DNA of 64,000 nucleotides, from the NCBI RefSeq assembly GCF_001263355.1, contig NZ_LGYO01000044.1, forward strand, positions 39,216-103,215, read 5' to 3'. Shown here one piece after another: positions 18,810-27,428 of the stretch (positions within the stretch are counted from its first letter, which is position 1; the number at the start of each line of letters is the position of its first letter). The stretch is from Acetobacterium bakii. Lineage in GTDB: Bacteria > Bacillota > Clostridia > Eubacteriales > Eubacteriaceae. Position numbers and translations under genes: made by a program. The notes under the pieces were generated by a model. The model ran no database searches, had not been told where the DNA came from, and was given only the letters and a program-made list of their open reading frames with translations.

Positions 18810-19136
18810 TTATCGGTCTTTTGAATTTTCCTTATAATATACAATCAATGTAATTGCATTAAGTATAATTGTAACGGCAAGAAGCATCGTAGCGACCCAT
18901 GCTACCGCAGCGGACGTATCCATAAGTGCTGACCAATCCTCTATCTTTACCAGATAATTAGTATAAAACATTTGCATGCACAGTGAGATGGCACAGGCGC
19001 TGACGCTTGCTAAGGAAACGCCAACCCAGTTCCGGTTGCCAACCTTATTTCGCCGCTCGAGATTAATAACAGGAAGTATCCATGCAATCAGCCCAAGTAC
19101 AAAACTTCCTAAATTTAACCAACCCGCTTCAAACAT
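18810..19136 (-). CDS. Small three-helix membrane protein, unknown function
   Basis: 108 residues, with hydrophobic segments LGSFVLGLIAWILPVI, VGVSLASVSACAISLCMQMF and AAVAWVATMLLAVTIILNAITLIVYY. The start ATG at 19136 has AAAGGAG upstream. No enzymatic motif is visible. It lies 113 bases downstream of a RelA/SpoT-domain gene on the same strand, so the two may be co-transcribed. I do not recognise a named family. Confidence 0.75.
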   Translation of the reverse strand: MFEAGWLNLGSFVLGLIAWILPVINLERRNKVGNRNWVGVSLASVSACAISLCMQMFYTNYLVKIEDWSALMDTSAAVAWVATMLLAVTIILNAITLIVYYKENSKDR

Positions 19137-19249
19137 AACTTGCTCCTTTCAAATTCCTGATTGTCCACATGCTATATATAAAACAGAATAATTGCAATCA
19201 TCCCAATCAATCCGCAAAGATACATACCACGTAATGACTTCACAAAAAT

Positions 19250-20239
19250 TTAATCAATAAGGTCATTCTGAAATCTTGAAAGATGCTCATACGGAAGAAT
19301 AAGTCTTCCGCGGTAAAGACCACAGCCATCATTGATCAGGGAATTATTCATAGCTGAAAACATATTTACATCCAATTTTGATAATTCAAGCTGCTGCAAC
19401 AAGATCCCTCTTTCATAGGCATCATCAAAATAAATATTTTCTCCTTTGGGAATTGCATCGCGTCTGGCTCTTTCACTTTCCTGCCGTTTTTCGTAACCGA
19501 AATGATTAGCAGGACCAATCTCAGCAAAATCGTCCATTTCTTTGGTGCGAAGTTGTACTTCCACATAACAACGGGCAATGTTATCATAAAATGTAATATG
19601 CAGCGAACGATAGCCAGTAGACTCTGAATTTACAATAAAATCCCGATAATACGGGCTTACGCTGTCTTTTAACAAGGGCGATTTTTTCTGACCCCTTAAC
19701 GAAGACAGTTCTGCGGTAAATCCGCGTTCCTCCAGAAAACCAAGCAACTGGTTGGCAACATCATATAAATATTTTATTTCTTCATCCGCGCAAGTCTCCC
19801 CTTCTTGCAGATGACATTTTGGAAGGGAAATCACGATTCTATAGGCAATCAGGTCCCGAAAACAATTTAAAGCGTTTTTCAGTTCAGGTAGCGAAGGGTA
19901 ATTGCCGTGTTCAATATAATAATCGTAAATATATTCTACAATGTATCCGTTAAATTTTGCTTCCGCGCGGATCAGCGATTTAATTCGTCCCTTAAAAGTA
20001 AATGCCAGAAAAGGATATTCACTTGCCATAAGTTTATAGAATTCCCGGATCCGCTGGGATTGCGAAGTCAGGAAATCGTTGTGCTGCCAGAGTTCCGCAA
20101 TTTGAAGCAGAAAATTACAATGCAAAAGATCAATCTGATTATGCGTTTCTTTCGCCGACTGTTTCAAATCCTCAGAATATCTCTGTAAAATTTTAAGCAC
20201 GGTATCGCCTGAGTATAAATAATCATTTAATTTTTTCAT
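19250..20239 (-). CDS. RelA/SpoT-domain (p)ppGpp-synthetase-like protein
   Basis: About 329 residues from ATG at 20239 (AGGAAAG ribosome site); a longer start at 20311 is less likely. The synthetase-fold motifs are present: CFRDLIAYRIVISLP, then YRDFIVNSESTGYRSLHITF (substrate-binding GYRSLH) and YVEVQLRTKEMDDFAEIG with ANHFGYEKRQ. The HD hydrolase, TGS and ACT domains of long RelA are missing, so it is a single-domain protein with helical extensions on both sides. Alarmone synthesis is likely by family, but some relatives are toxins that modify tRNA or nucleotides. It lies in the accessory region between ssrA scars. Confidence 0.83.
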   Translation of the reverse strand: MKKLNDYLYSGDTVLKILQRYSEDLKQSAKETHNQIDLLHCNFLLQIAELWQHNDFLTSQSQRIREFYKLMASEYPFLAFTFKGRIKSLIRAEAKFNGYIVEYIYDYYIEHGNYPSLPELKNALNCFRDLIAYRIVISLPKCHLQEGETCADEEIKYLYDVANQLLGFLEERGFTAELSSLRGQKKSPLLKDSVSPYYRDFIVNSESTGYRSLHITFYDNIARCYVEVQLRTKEMDDFAEIGPANHFGYEKRQESERARRDAIPKGENIYFDDAYERGILLQQLELSKLDVNMFSAMNNSLINDGCGLYRGRLILPYEHLSRFQNDLID

Positions 20240-21021
20240 CGATGCACTTTCCTTTCCTAAGTGTTGATAATATATAATAAATTTCGCAAAAGTAAATATG
20301 AAAATTGACATGATTAACTATATCACAATTTAGGCAAATGAATGCATCAGTTTTCATCTACATGGTTGATTTCTCTGTTTCAACCAGCATATGCATAATC
20401 AACGATGGTCTTGATCTGGAACAATCCTGAATCTAGTTTTTAAGATTGGCTGTTTTTGAATCTTTGAATCCGGTTGTTCCTGTTCCGCTTCCTCCTGATT
20501 TGTCTCTCGATTTGATTCCTCATCTATTTCAACATTTTATTTAAGTTTCATCTCAGACTTTTTTATTTCCTCCACCGGTTTTTTCATTACTTGTCTTATT
20601 TCATTTCCAATTATTATGTTCATGTTGATCAAACATTAATACAGTTTATCTCAAATTATACTCTTTTAATTATACTGTTGCAATAATGTATTTCTATTTC
20701 TCTTAAATATTCAGTTCGGTACCAAGCTTCAGGCAAATTATAACTCATCCTTAAACACAATTATCCTTTTCGTGAGCTCCGAGCCTGACACCAATAAACT
20801 TATATTTTCAATACCCCAAAACAATATTTTAAAAATTAACAGTAAAAATACATCTCACAAATTCCTTAATACGCCATTTCCCTCCAAAAATAAAAAAACC
20901 GCCTCATTACAAGGCGATCTTTATTGTATTAAATTTATCATCAGCATCTCCACTACAATTAACTTGCAAAGAATCAGCTTATTTTCTCCGGATATAAACG
21001 GTTCAAGATTTCCCAGCTGAT
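20240..21021. other. Long non-coding stretch with decayed sequence and ssrA-flank copy
   Basis: No intact gene. 20420-20640 contains a broken minus-strand reading frame (residues such as GNEIRQVMKKPVEEIKKSE, then a stop and a Glu-rich tail) that I cannot assign. 20778-20940 is a diverged copy of the flank that follows ssrA, including its terminator. The remaining 80 bases precede the end of the decarboxylase gene. Confidence 0.55.
20778..20940 (-). repeat. Diverged copy of the ssrA downstream flank and terminator
   Basis: Aligns by eye over about 160 bases to 35541-35712. Shared words in order are GCCTGA.ACCAAT, AATACCCCAAA, GCCATTTC.CTC.AA, AAAAAAACCGCCTCAT.ACAAGGCG and TCTTTATTGTAT. The match stops shortly before where the CCA end of ssrA would be. 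It also works as a terminator for the decarboxylase gene ending at 21022. Confidence 0.7.
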
Positions 21022-22725
21022 CTATTCGTTTATAGAATTCCCTGATTCTGGAACTTCCTGTTCTGGACCTCTCTCCCCAAAGTTGAATTTCGCAACTGTG
21101 GGACCAAACTTTTTCAGCGCTTCTGGAGCGTCTTCAGGATCCATATGAACTTCAATGAGGATTCCCTCTGTAGCTTTCTCTGCTTTCTTCATTGCTTCTT
21201 CCAGCTCTCCCTGTGAGCTTACCTCAAAGGTGTTCATCTGGCTGCTCTTTGCCATCACTTCATGAAGTTTGGTATACTTCCATGGAGCAATATCATTATA
21301 CTCAGCGTCCATGCCCATAATATAACGTTCAATGGTATATCCATCATTGTTGATCAGGAAGATGATGGGGTTCTGTTTATGACGCAAAATGGTCGAAAAC
21401 TCCTGAGCGGTGACCTGGAAAGACCCATCTCCAATAAAGAGAAGCTGGCGGCGATCAGGGTCAGCCAGCATGCTTCCGAAGTATGCTGGCAGTGTAAAAC
21501 CTATGGCACCCCAGATCTGTGAGCCCACATAAGTGCTCTTACTTGGCAGACGCATGCTCATCAGAGCGTGATTGCTGGTGCCTGTCTCTCCGAAAATCAT
21601 ATCTCCCTCTTTAAGGAAACCGCCAATCTGTTTCCAGAAATCCTTATGACTTAGCTTTTTATTCTTTTCCAGCTGGAATTTTTCAACCTCCGGCTTTTCA
21701 ATCGTTTCTTCTTCCTGTCTATCGGTAAGATTATTTAGAATTTCTTCCATCAGATCATTTCCATAGATTCCTTCAAAATCTTCCTCACCAATGATCACAT
21801 AATCTCTTACCAGCCTTACCATCTTATCTTCAGGAAGATTAACGCTGTATTGGCCGGAGTTCCATTCAATAAAGCGTGGAGATACACAAAGGAGAAAATC
21901 AGCATTTTCAACGCGGTCCTGCACGCCCGAATCAGAATCATCACCCTTATAAGCACCGAGATACAGAGAATGCTGCTCCGAAAGTATCGCTTTTCCTGTA
22001 CTCATGGCAGCAAAAGGTACCCTTGTTTTTTCAATCCATTCGCCAAGAAGATCCGTCATTTTCAGTCTGTCGACATCCATGTCCACGAGCACTACCGGCC
22101 GCTTTGCGGCCTTATACATTTTCACAGTCTTTTCTAGTGCTGATTTAAGACGTTCAGGGTCACTGGAAGGCCTTACTGGGGCCAGATATTCCATGTCTGT
22201 TTCAATAGTCAGGTAGGTGATATTTGATGGCATCTGAATATTAACCGGTTTTCGGGTCCGCAATGCGGTGACAATAGCACGATCAATTTCGAAAGATGCA
22301 TTCTCTGGTGTTATGTTCACTTGGCAGGCAGTAAACTCCCTATAAACATCATTAATATTACTGAAATCTCCATCTGCCAGGCTATGATGGACTTTATAGT
22401 TCTCTTTCATGGCATAGAGTGGTGGGGCACCTGAAATCACTATGACCGGTATGTGTTCTGCACTGGACCCTGCAACGCCGCCTATAGCACCAAGATCACC
22501 TACTCCGTAGGTGATACAGAGAGCGGATATCCCATGACTTCTTGCATAGCCATCTGCTGCATAGGCACCATTGAGCTCATTAGTTGTCCCGACAAATTCG
22601 ATACCCTCTGTAGCTTTGATCTGTTCAAGAAACTGCAGGTTGAAATCTCCTGGTACACCTATGATATGCTTGATTTTCAGTTCTTTCAGACGCGCGATCA
22701 GATAATCGCCTATCGTTATTCTCAT
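21022..22725 (-). CDS. Pyruvate/indolepyruvate decarboxylase (ThDP-dependent)
   Basis: 567 residues, full length for the PDC/IpdC family. It has the N-terminal catalytic Glu in TTNELNGAYAADGYAR. The His pair is in KVHHSLADGDF, which is diagnostic for 2-keto acid decarboxylases as opposed to acetolactate synthase. The ThDP/Mg motif runs from GDGSFQVTAQEF to FLINNDGYTIE. It converts a 2-keto acid to an aldehyde plus CO2; pyruvate to acetaldehyde, or an aryl/branched-chain keto acid, are all possible. The start at 22725 has AGGAGG. It is monocistronic, sits between ssrA-like scars, and is likely acquired cargo. PDC is rare in bacteria, so the exact substrate matters. Confidence 0.92.
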   Translation of the reverse strand: MRITIGDYLIARLKELKIKHIIGVPGDFNLQFLEQIKATEGIEFVGTTNELNGAYAADGYARSHGISALCITYGVGDLGAIGGVAGSSAEHIPVIVISGAPPLYAMKENYKVHHSLADGDFSNINDVYREFTACQVNITPENASFEIDRAIVTALRTRKPVNIQMPSNITYLTIETDMEYLAPVRPSSDPERLKSALEKTVKMYKAAKRPVVLVDMDVDRLKMTDLLGEWIEKTRVPFAAMSTGKAILSEQHSLYLGAYKGDDSDSGVQDRVENADFLLCVSPRFIEWNSGQYSVNLPEDKMVRLVRDYVIIGEEDFEGIYGNDLMEEILNNLTDRQEEETIEKPEVEKFQLEKNKKLSHKDFWKQIGGFLKEGDMIFGETGTSNHALMSMRLPSKSTYVGSQIWGAIGFTLPAYFGSMLADPDRRQLLFIGDGSFQVTAQEFSTILRHKQNPIIFLINNDGYTIERYIMGMDAEYNDIAPWKYTKLHEVMAKSSQMNTFEVSSQGELEEAMKKAEKATEGILIEVHMDPEDAPEALKKFGPTVAKFNFGERGPEQEVPESGNSINE

Positions 22726-23281
22726 TTTTTATCCTCCTAGTCTAACTTACCTTACTTCCCTACAGAATCACCCTCTGTATAAGAATATAACATAATGATT
22801 TGAACACACTGTTTCCTATTGAAGAACCCTACCCTAGCCTGACCCTCCAAAAGTTCCTGAAGCAACATTTCCCCGAGGCTATATAAATACTAAGCTGGGA
22901 GAAGAGACCACCTCCTCGGTTCCTAGGTACTATATTACCCTTGGATGTGCAAACTATTCATAAATGCACTTCTCCTTGGTAAGTATCTGCTATATATCGC
23001 TTTCATTCCGACCCCGACGCTAATCAGTGCGAAGCAATCCTAGCTGAAATGCACTTTGAAGACCTTCTCATATAGGTAAGTCCATGGCCATTCCGCCTAT
23101 TCCCCTTTAATTTATTGATTAGATGAATTTGTAGGTATACCGTATTTAAATGTGTTATTAAAATAATCCATATAATTCATAGAACCGGCATAGTTGAATT
23201 TCTAAGTTCTAGAAACATATAAAAAAAGAGCAACTAACTTTTGTTAATCGCTCTTTTTAAATAAATTAATATTCTTCATTC
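22726..23281. other. Long leader/intergenic region upstream of the decarboxylase
   Basis: 555 bases without a gene. 22810-23100 is richer in G and C than its surroundings and contains short complementary runs, but I could not match a T-box, riboswitch or tRNA. A weak promoter for the decarboxylase (TTCAAA, 17 bases, TATACA on the minus strand, around 22775-22810) is possible. The end holds the terminator of the MarR-rhodanese operon. Confidence 0.45.
23221..23259 (-). terminator. Terminator of the MarR-rhodanese operon
   Basis: Hairpin AAAAAGAGC ... GCTCTTTTT with an inner AACTAAC/GTTAAT pairing and flanking A/T runs, about 20 bases past the rhodanese stop. Confidence 0.8.
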
Positions 23282-23647
23282 TTATTCTAATGTTTCAATA
23301 GGAAGGTTCATTCCTTTCCAACCCTCAAGTGCTCCTGCAAGCTCATAAGCTTCAAAACCTTCTGATAATAAAATAAGTAATGCTGTTTTTCCAAGCGTGG
23401 TACCACCAGTCCAGTCATATACAACATACGTTTTGCTTTTATCTAATTCATCTAAATGGTTTCCTAATTCTTTTGCAGGCATTGCAATAGCACCTTTTAT
23501 TTGGTCTTTTTTTACCTGTGCCGGAGCGTTGCGAACGTCTAATATGACATATAGTGAATCTTCTTTTTCAATGTTTTCTAACACAGTAAAATGATTTATA
23601 TATAAGCTAAGGTATGTTTCTAATAATTCGATTTTTTTTGTTTGCAT
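23282..23647 (-). CDS. Rhodanese-like protein lacking the catalytic Cys
   Basis: 121 residues with a single rhodanese domain: YVILDVRNAPAQVKKDQIKGAIAMPAKEL, then the active-site loop and FEAYELAGALEGWKGMNLPI. The loop reads VVYDWTGGTTLGKTA, where active enzymes have a Cys (YCxxGxRS type). The persulphide-forming residue is therefore replaced by Asp, so sulphur transfer is unlikely and a binding or regulatory role is more plausible. It starts 3 bases after the MarR stop, in one operon, so the two probably act together. Confidence 0.85.
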   Translation of the reverse strand: MQTKKIELLETYLSLYINHFTVLENIEKEDSLYVILDVRNAPAQVKKDQIKGAIAMPAKELGNHLDELDKSKTYVVYDWTGGTTLGKTALLILLSEGFEAYELAGALEGWKGMNLPIETLE

Positions 23648-23650
23648 CTT

Positions 23651-24175
23651 TTATTTCTCCATTTCTTGGGTATATTTTTGAGTGCTCTCATTAATTTTTT
23701 TTAATAAATTTGAGAGTTGTTGAATTTCTTCACTAGACAGGCTATCCAGCAAATTATTAACGATGCTAAAGTTTTCAGGTAAAAAATTTTCTAAAACATG
23801 ATTTCCTGTTTCAGTAAGTTGGACAGATAACGAACGTTTATCTGTAGTGGAAGTACTTTTTAAAATCCAACCCTTCATCTCCATTGCTTTTATTAATTTA
23901 CTAACTGTTGCACGAGTAGCTCCCAATTTCTCAGAAATAACTGAAGGCAACAATGTTTGGTTTGGAGCATGATATAAAAACATCAAAATAATAAATCTTG
24001 ATTCACTTAAACCGTTCTTATCAAGGGCATAATCATATTGTTTCTGCATATTACGATATGTCCATTGAAAATCAATAAATAATTTGACAACATCTGAATT
24101 TAATTCCGAATAAACATCTTTCATCAACTGTAAACGCTGATTATCAGGACGATCAACAAAAGTAAAGTTATCCAT
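23651..24175 (-). CDS. MarR-family transcriptional regulator
   Basis: 174 residues with the MarR winged helix: SRFIILMFLYHAPNQTLLPSVISEKLGATRATVSKLIKAMEMKGWI, then wing residues STTDKRSLSVQLTETG. There is an N-terminal extension of about 30 residues. It heads a two-gene operon with the rhodanese-like protein and is almost certainly self-regulated through the perfect palindrome between its promoter and start codon. The start ATG at 24175 has a GGAGA site. No Cys pair typical of redox-sensing MarR is obvious, so the ligand is unknown. Confidence 0.92.
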   Translation of the reverse strand: MDNFTFVDRPDNQRLQLMKDVYSELNSDVVKLFIDFQWTYRNMQKQYDYALDKNGLSESRFIILMFLYHAPNQTLLPSVISEKLGATRATVSKLIKAMEMKGWILKSTSTTDKRSLSVQLTETGNHVLENFLPENFSIVNNLLDSLSSEEIQQLSNLLKKINESTQKYTQEMEK

Positions 24176-24190
24176 AAATAATCTCCTTTA

Positions 24191-24245
24191 TAATAGTTAG
24201 CCGGCTAACTATTAAAATTATAACATAATATATTTTGAATGTCAA
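24191..24245 (-). promoter_or_regulatory. MarR-operon promoter and 24-bp palindromic operator
   Basis: On the minus strand TTGACA (24240-24245) and TATAAT (24217-24222) are 17 bases apart. Directly downstream is a perfect 24-bp palindrome (24191-24214, half-site TAATAGTTAGCC). It covers the transcription start, an ideal place for repression by the adjacent MarR protein. Confidence 0.92.
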
Positions 24246-24254
24246 TTTAAAAGA

Positions 24255-25075
24255 TTACAACTGTTACTCATGGCCCAACCAACGATTAGCCGAGAGTGCC
24301 AGTCAACGATGGCAACAAGATAGATGAATCCCGTGGGCGTGCCACAGTACGTAATGTCAATGCCCCAAACCTGTTAACATAAGTGATGGGGACATTCCGC
24401 AGTAAATAGGGGTAGGTTCGATCTTTCAAGTCACGTTTACTTAAGTTAGAGCCTGGATAAAAAGCGACGATCCCCATTTCATCCATATATCGACGTACTC
24501 TTCGTTTGCCAATACCATGGAACCCCCTCTTTCGTAGTTCTTTCTGCATCCTTCGGCAACCATAAGAACACTCATCATAGTGGATCTTGTCGATGGCATT
24601 CTTAATATCTACTTCTTCCTGACTTGGTTCGGCTTCTCCATGATTTTTGTAATAGGCTGATGAACAAGGTGATCCTAAAAGTTAGCACTGTTGCTTGACC
24701 GTAATCTTCGGGTTTGCGAACTCTATAAGTTCCTTCTTTTCTGTATTTCTGAGACTTGATCCTGTTTTTTTTTTTGAGCCAGGTTAAGTCAACGGTTAAC
24801 TGACCGATCTGATTGATAAGATCATCTTTCTCAGCAGAATGCTCTTTCTTCATCTGTTCGACTTCTGTTTTCTTTTTATCAAACAAGGCTGGCATATTCT
24901 CAATAAACTCCACTTTCCATTGGCTATTAAGCTGTGGACTGACTCCATAGTTGGTGGCAATCTCGTTGAGAGGACATTCCTCTCTGATAACCTCTAAAAC
25001 AATCTTCGCTTTTTTTGATAGGCTGTAGGTTTTTCTTTTCTTACTCATATTATAATCGTATGTGTTAGTGTTCAC
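24255..25075 (-). pseudogene. IS3-family insertion sequence remnant (orfA and partial orfB)
   Basis: The orfA part (25075 to about 24740) has the IS3-type HTH (KRKTYSLSKKAKIVLEVIREE..LNEIATNYGVSPQLNSQWK) and a leucine-zipper-like tail ending DLTWLKKK. orfB survives in several frames. One is MQKELRKRGFHGIGKRRVRRYMDEMGI; another is DWHSRLIVGWAM on the minus strand near 24260-24300, the start of the DDE core. The rest of the transposase core is missing and frames are broken, so it is inactive. No clear terminal inverted repeats were found. Confidence 0.85.
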
Positions 25076-25390
25076 AATCTGAAAGGCTACCAGTCGAGAC
25101 GTTTACCTTAACTGATGGCCTATTTCACATTCTCAACGTGTTCTGTTTAAGGAAACCAATCCACTGAATTCGAAGAATTAAAAATCGCACACTCCTTTTA
25201 CACACCCCCGCTCCGATTCAAAACTTTTCTACACTTGGCCAACTATTCCCAATTCCGGCGGACAGCCTATCCATTTTATACAATTTCACTTATCAATAAA
25301 ATGCTTTAATAAAGCCATCTCTCTCCAAATAGAAAAAAAACCGCCTCATCACAAGGCGGTCTTTATTGTATCAAATTTTGAGTTTTTATC
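25076..25390. other. Gap between the IS3 remnant and the truncated ssrA
   Basis: Contains an about 40-base word (ACTTTTCTACACTTGGCCAA..., 25224-25262) that recurs in diverged form at 34120-34160, probably an insertion-sequence end. After it come the ssrA downstream flank and terminator (25305-25390). No gene. Confidence 0.5.
25333..25390 (-). terminator. Terminator of the truncated ssrA copy
   Basis: Hairpin ACCGCCT-CATCACA-AGGCGGT with an A-run, nearly identical to the terminator of the intact ssrA at 35671-35730, including the spacer GTATCAAATTTTGAGTTTTTAT. Confidence 0.88.
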
Positions 25391-25712
25391 TGGTGGAGGC
25401 GGTGGGAGTCGAACCCACGTCCGAAAATCCATTCACAGAAGCTTCTCCGAGTGCAGTCATTAATTATTTTCTCATTCCTCTTCTTCTCCAATGACAAAGA
25501 AAAAGTGAAACCAGCCTCTTGATCGTTAAGGGTGCGAGACCCTACCCAGAACGGTTCCCTGCTTCAATGAACGCCGAAACCCTAAACCACAGGTTGAATC
25601 GGGAGGCGTGCGGCAATTATTTTACCGTGAAAGTCTTAATATTGTACTTTAAAGCGTATTTACGCTGCTAAAGCCATCTCGCAGTTTCTGTTTGTTTTAG
25701 AATTTATATTTT
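25391..25712 (-). pseudogene. 5'-truncated second tmRNA gene (ssrA pseudogene)
   Basis: About 320 bases matching the intact ssrA at 35731-36050 with roughly a dozen differences. It includes the CCA end, the T-arm and the tag frame (SKTNRNCEMALAA then stop, versus AKTNRSYGMALAA). The match ends before the 5' acceptor strand, the GGTTTCGACGGGG D-arm region and the first pseudoknot, so it cannot fold the tRNA-like domain or be aminoacylated. One pseudoknot stem is weakened (GCGGCAA changed to ACGGTAA with no compensation). It lies at the distal end of the nine-gene operon. Confidence 0.88.
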
Positions 25713-25746
25713 TTTCCATTTCACCGATAATTGCAACAACTTCTCA

Positions 25747-26745
25747 TCAGAAACTTCCTCCCGTTCTTAGGAGTTCCCGATAGTTCATCAGCTTCTGATT
25801 TAACGCTTCAAGTTCATGCAGGTGTTCTTTTTCATTCCTGGAGGTTTCAATTATCTTTTCAATACCACCATTCTTGATGACAATTCGCCTTTCGGCGCTG
25901 AGGGCAAGAACAGGATCATGGGTTGCGATCAAAACAATTTTTTCATTCGTAACCAGTAGGGATATCGCTATTTTCCGATCAATGCCCGCATTTTCGATTT
26001 CATCAATCAGGACAATAGGAGATGAGCTTAAAAAGGCGGTATCGGCAATCATCAGCGCTCGGGACTGCCCTCCGGAAAGTGCGGTTACCGGGGTATCAAG
26101 GGATATTTCTTCACCGGCAAGTTCATTGGCCTTTTCCAGAATCAACCGAATCTTTTCTTCGATATCACAGATCATTCTACTTTCGCCATGCATTTTTATG
26201 AATTCTTCCACCGTCAGATCCATGACGAAATTCATGTTCTGCGAAAGCTGGGCTACAAGTTTGTGCTCAATGGAAAAACGCCAAGATTGAGGCGGAATTG
26301 TTTCATTTATCAATATTCGTCGTTTAGTTGGTGTATCACCCTGGGCAAGCCACTCAATATCCCCCAGCAATCGACTTTTCCCGGAACCAGTTGGGCCAAC
26401 AATTGACACAACATCACCCGGTTTGAGACAGATGCTGACATTTTCCTGTTCGCCATGCTTGTTCTGTCCCCCGATAATCGTAAGTGACTCAATATTCCAC
26501 TGAACGCTTTTTTGACGTTCTTCCATATTCTCCAAAAATGAAACAAACTGGCCGACGAGATCTTCCTGTTCAACCCCTTTTGTTTGGAGTTCATAGCTAT
26601 CAAGGCTCTCAAAATATTCTTTGACAGTCAGATGATATTTATCTTTTGGAGGATAATCGACAACCATTGCATCGAAAAAATCGTGACAATAAGCATAGGT
26701 TTTGAGAATTATAGCAATCTTTTCGCCTGGTATTGAATTAATCAT
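25747..26745 (-). CDS. Orphan ABC-type ATPase with N-terminal extension
   Basis: 332 residues. About 100 residues of unknown fold come first, containing a Cys and an acidic helical stretch. A single ABC domain follows: Walker A GPTGSGKSRLL (117 onward), signature LSGGQSRALMIAD, Walker B IVLIDEIENAGID and switch His in IATHDP. There are no membrane segments and no dedicated permease in the cluster other than the FecCD one, which has its own ATPase. It overlaps the GTPase stop by 8 bases. The most likely role is energising metal or cofactor handling together with the GTPase and the soluble binding protein (inference). Confidence 0.85.
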   Translation of the reverse strand: MINSIPGEKIAIILKTYAYCHDFFDAMVVDYPPKDKYHLTVKEYFESLDSYELQTKGVEQEDLVGQFVSFLENMEERQKSVQWNIESLTIIGGQNKHGEQENVSICLKPGDVVSIVGPTGSGKSRLLGDIEWLAQGDTPTKRRILINETIPPQSWRFSIEHKLVAQLSQNMNFVMDLTVEEFIKMHGESRMICDIEEKIRLILEKANELAGEEISLDTPVTALSGGQSRALMIADTAFLSSSPIVLIDEIENAGIDRKIAISLLVTNEKIVLIATHDPVLALSAERRIVIKNGGIEKIIETSRNEKEHLHELEALNQKLMNYRELLRTGGSF

Positions 26746-27427
26746 GAAATTCGACCTTTCGCGTATTGCCTAATTGATACTCCTTACCGATTTTTTTCTC
26801 TCCCAGGCAATAGGAGCAGACGGCAGCAGGCATGGAAAACCGCAGCTTTTCACCGGTTACCGCATCATGTTCCTGGGCCTGTGCCAAAATTGTTGCAAAT
26901 TCGGTGCATCCCTGACCGGTTATCCCGTTCACATTGAGAATCAGACATTTCGAATTGGCCTGTCTTACCTTAAACGCAAAGACTTCTCTTTCAGCCTGAG
27001 AGACGATATCCCCTTTTGTTATAATCACGATATCCGCCATTTTAAGCATCGGGCCAATTTTTTTAGGCGTATTGATACCCATCAGATTATCAATCACACA
27101 AACAGCCATAACCCCGGAAATATGTGGCGAACAGCGATTGCAAAGACCGGCGCTTTCGGTAATCAGATAGTCGACCCTTTTTTTAATGCCCCACTCAAAA
27201 CATTCTTCAATATTGGTGATAAAGAAGTGGTCTGGACAAAGATTACCGGAAAGTCCGACCCCAACCGGTACGTTTTCTTTCTGATAGAGCTCCTTATCAT
27301 CAGAAGTAAGGCAATCCATTTTCACAACCGCAACATCCGCTCCATTATTTTTAAGAGCCCTGATTGTGCTGATAATGACAGAGGTTTTTCCCGATGAAGG
27401 CGGCCCTGAAAAGGTAATGAGACGCAT
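26738..27427 (-). CDS. HypB/CobW-like GTPase with Cys motifs
   Basis: 229 residues from ATG at 27427 (AGGAAGGA ribosome site), beginning MRLITFSGPPSSGKTSVI with a P-loop. It has the G3E-like switch YLITESAG followed at once by a metal-site-like LCNRCSPHI. Further on are DIVIITKGD (base recognition) and VNGITGQG, and near the C-terminus a second CxxC in AVCSYCLGEK. Relatives in this class (HypB, UreG, CooC, CobW) load metal into enzymes. An earlier start is ruled out by poor ribosome site and sequence. It is two bases from the upstream gene and overlaps the ATPase gene. Confidence 0.85.
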   Translation of the reverse strand: MRLITFSGPPSSGKTSVIISTIRALKNNGADVAVVKMDCLTSDDKELYQKENVPVGVGLSGNLCPDHFFITNIEECFEWGIKKRVDYLITESAGLCNRCSPHISGVMAVCVIDNLMGINTPKKIGPMLKMADIVIITKGDIVSQAEREVFAFKVRQANSKCLILNVNGITGQGCTEFATILAQAQEHDAVTGEKLRFSMPAAVCSYCLGEKKIGKEYQLGNTRKVEFHD

Positions 27428-27428
27428 T

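Noticed and set aside
22810..23110. T-box leader for the decarboxylase
   Set aside because: The T-box word (GGGTGGNACCGCG) and a specifier loop could not be found on the relevant strand.
25391..25712. Half of a two-piece (permuted) tmRNA
   Set aside because: Two-piece tmRNAs keep both acceptor strands and are known from other lineages. Here the 5' acceptor strand is missing and an intact one-piece ssrA is present next to smpB.
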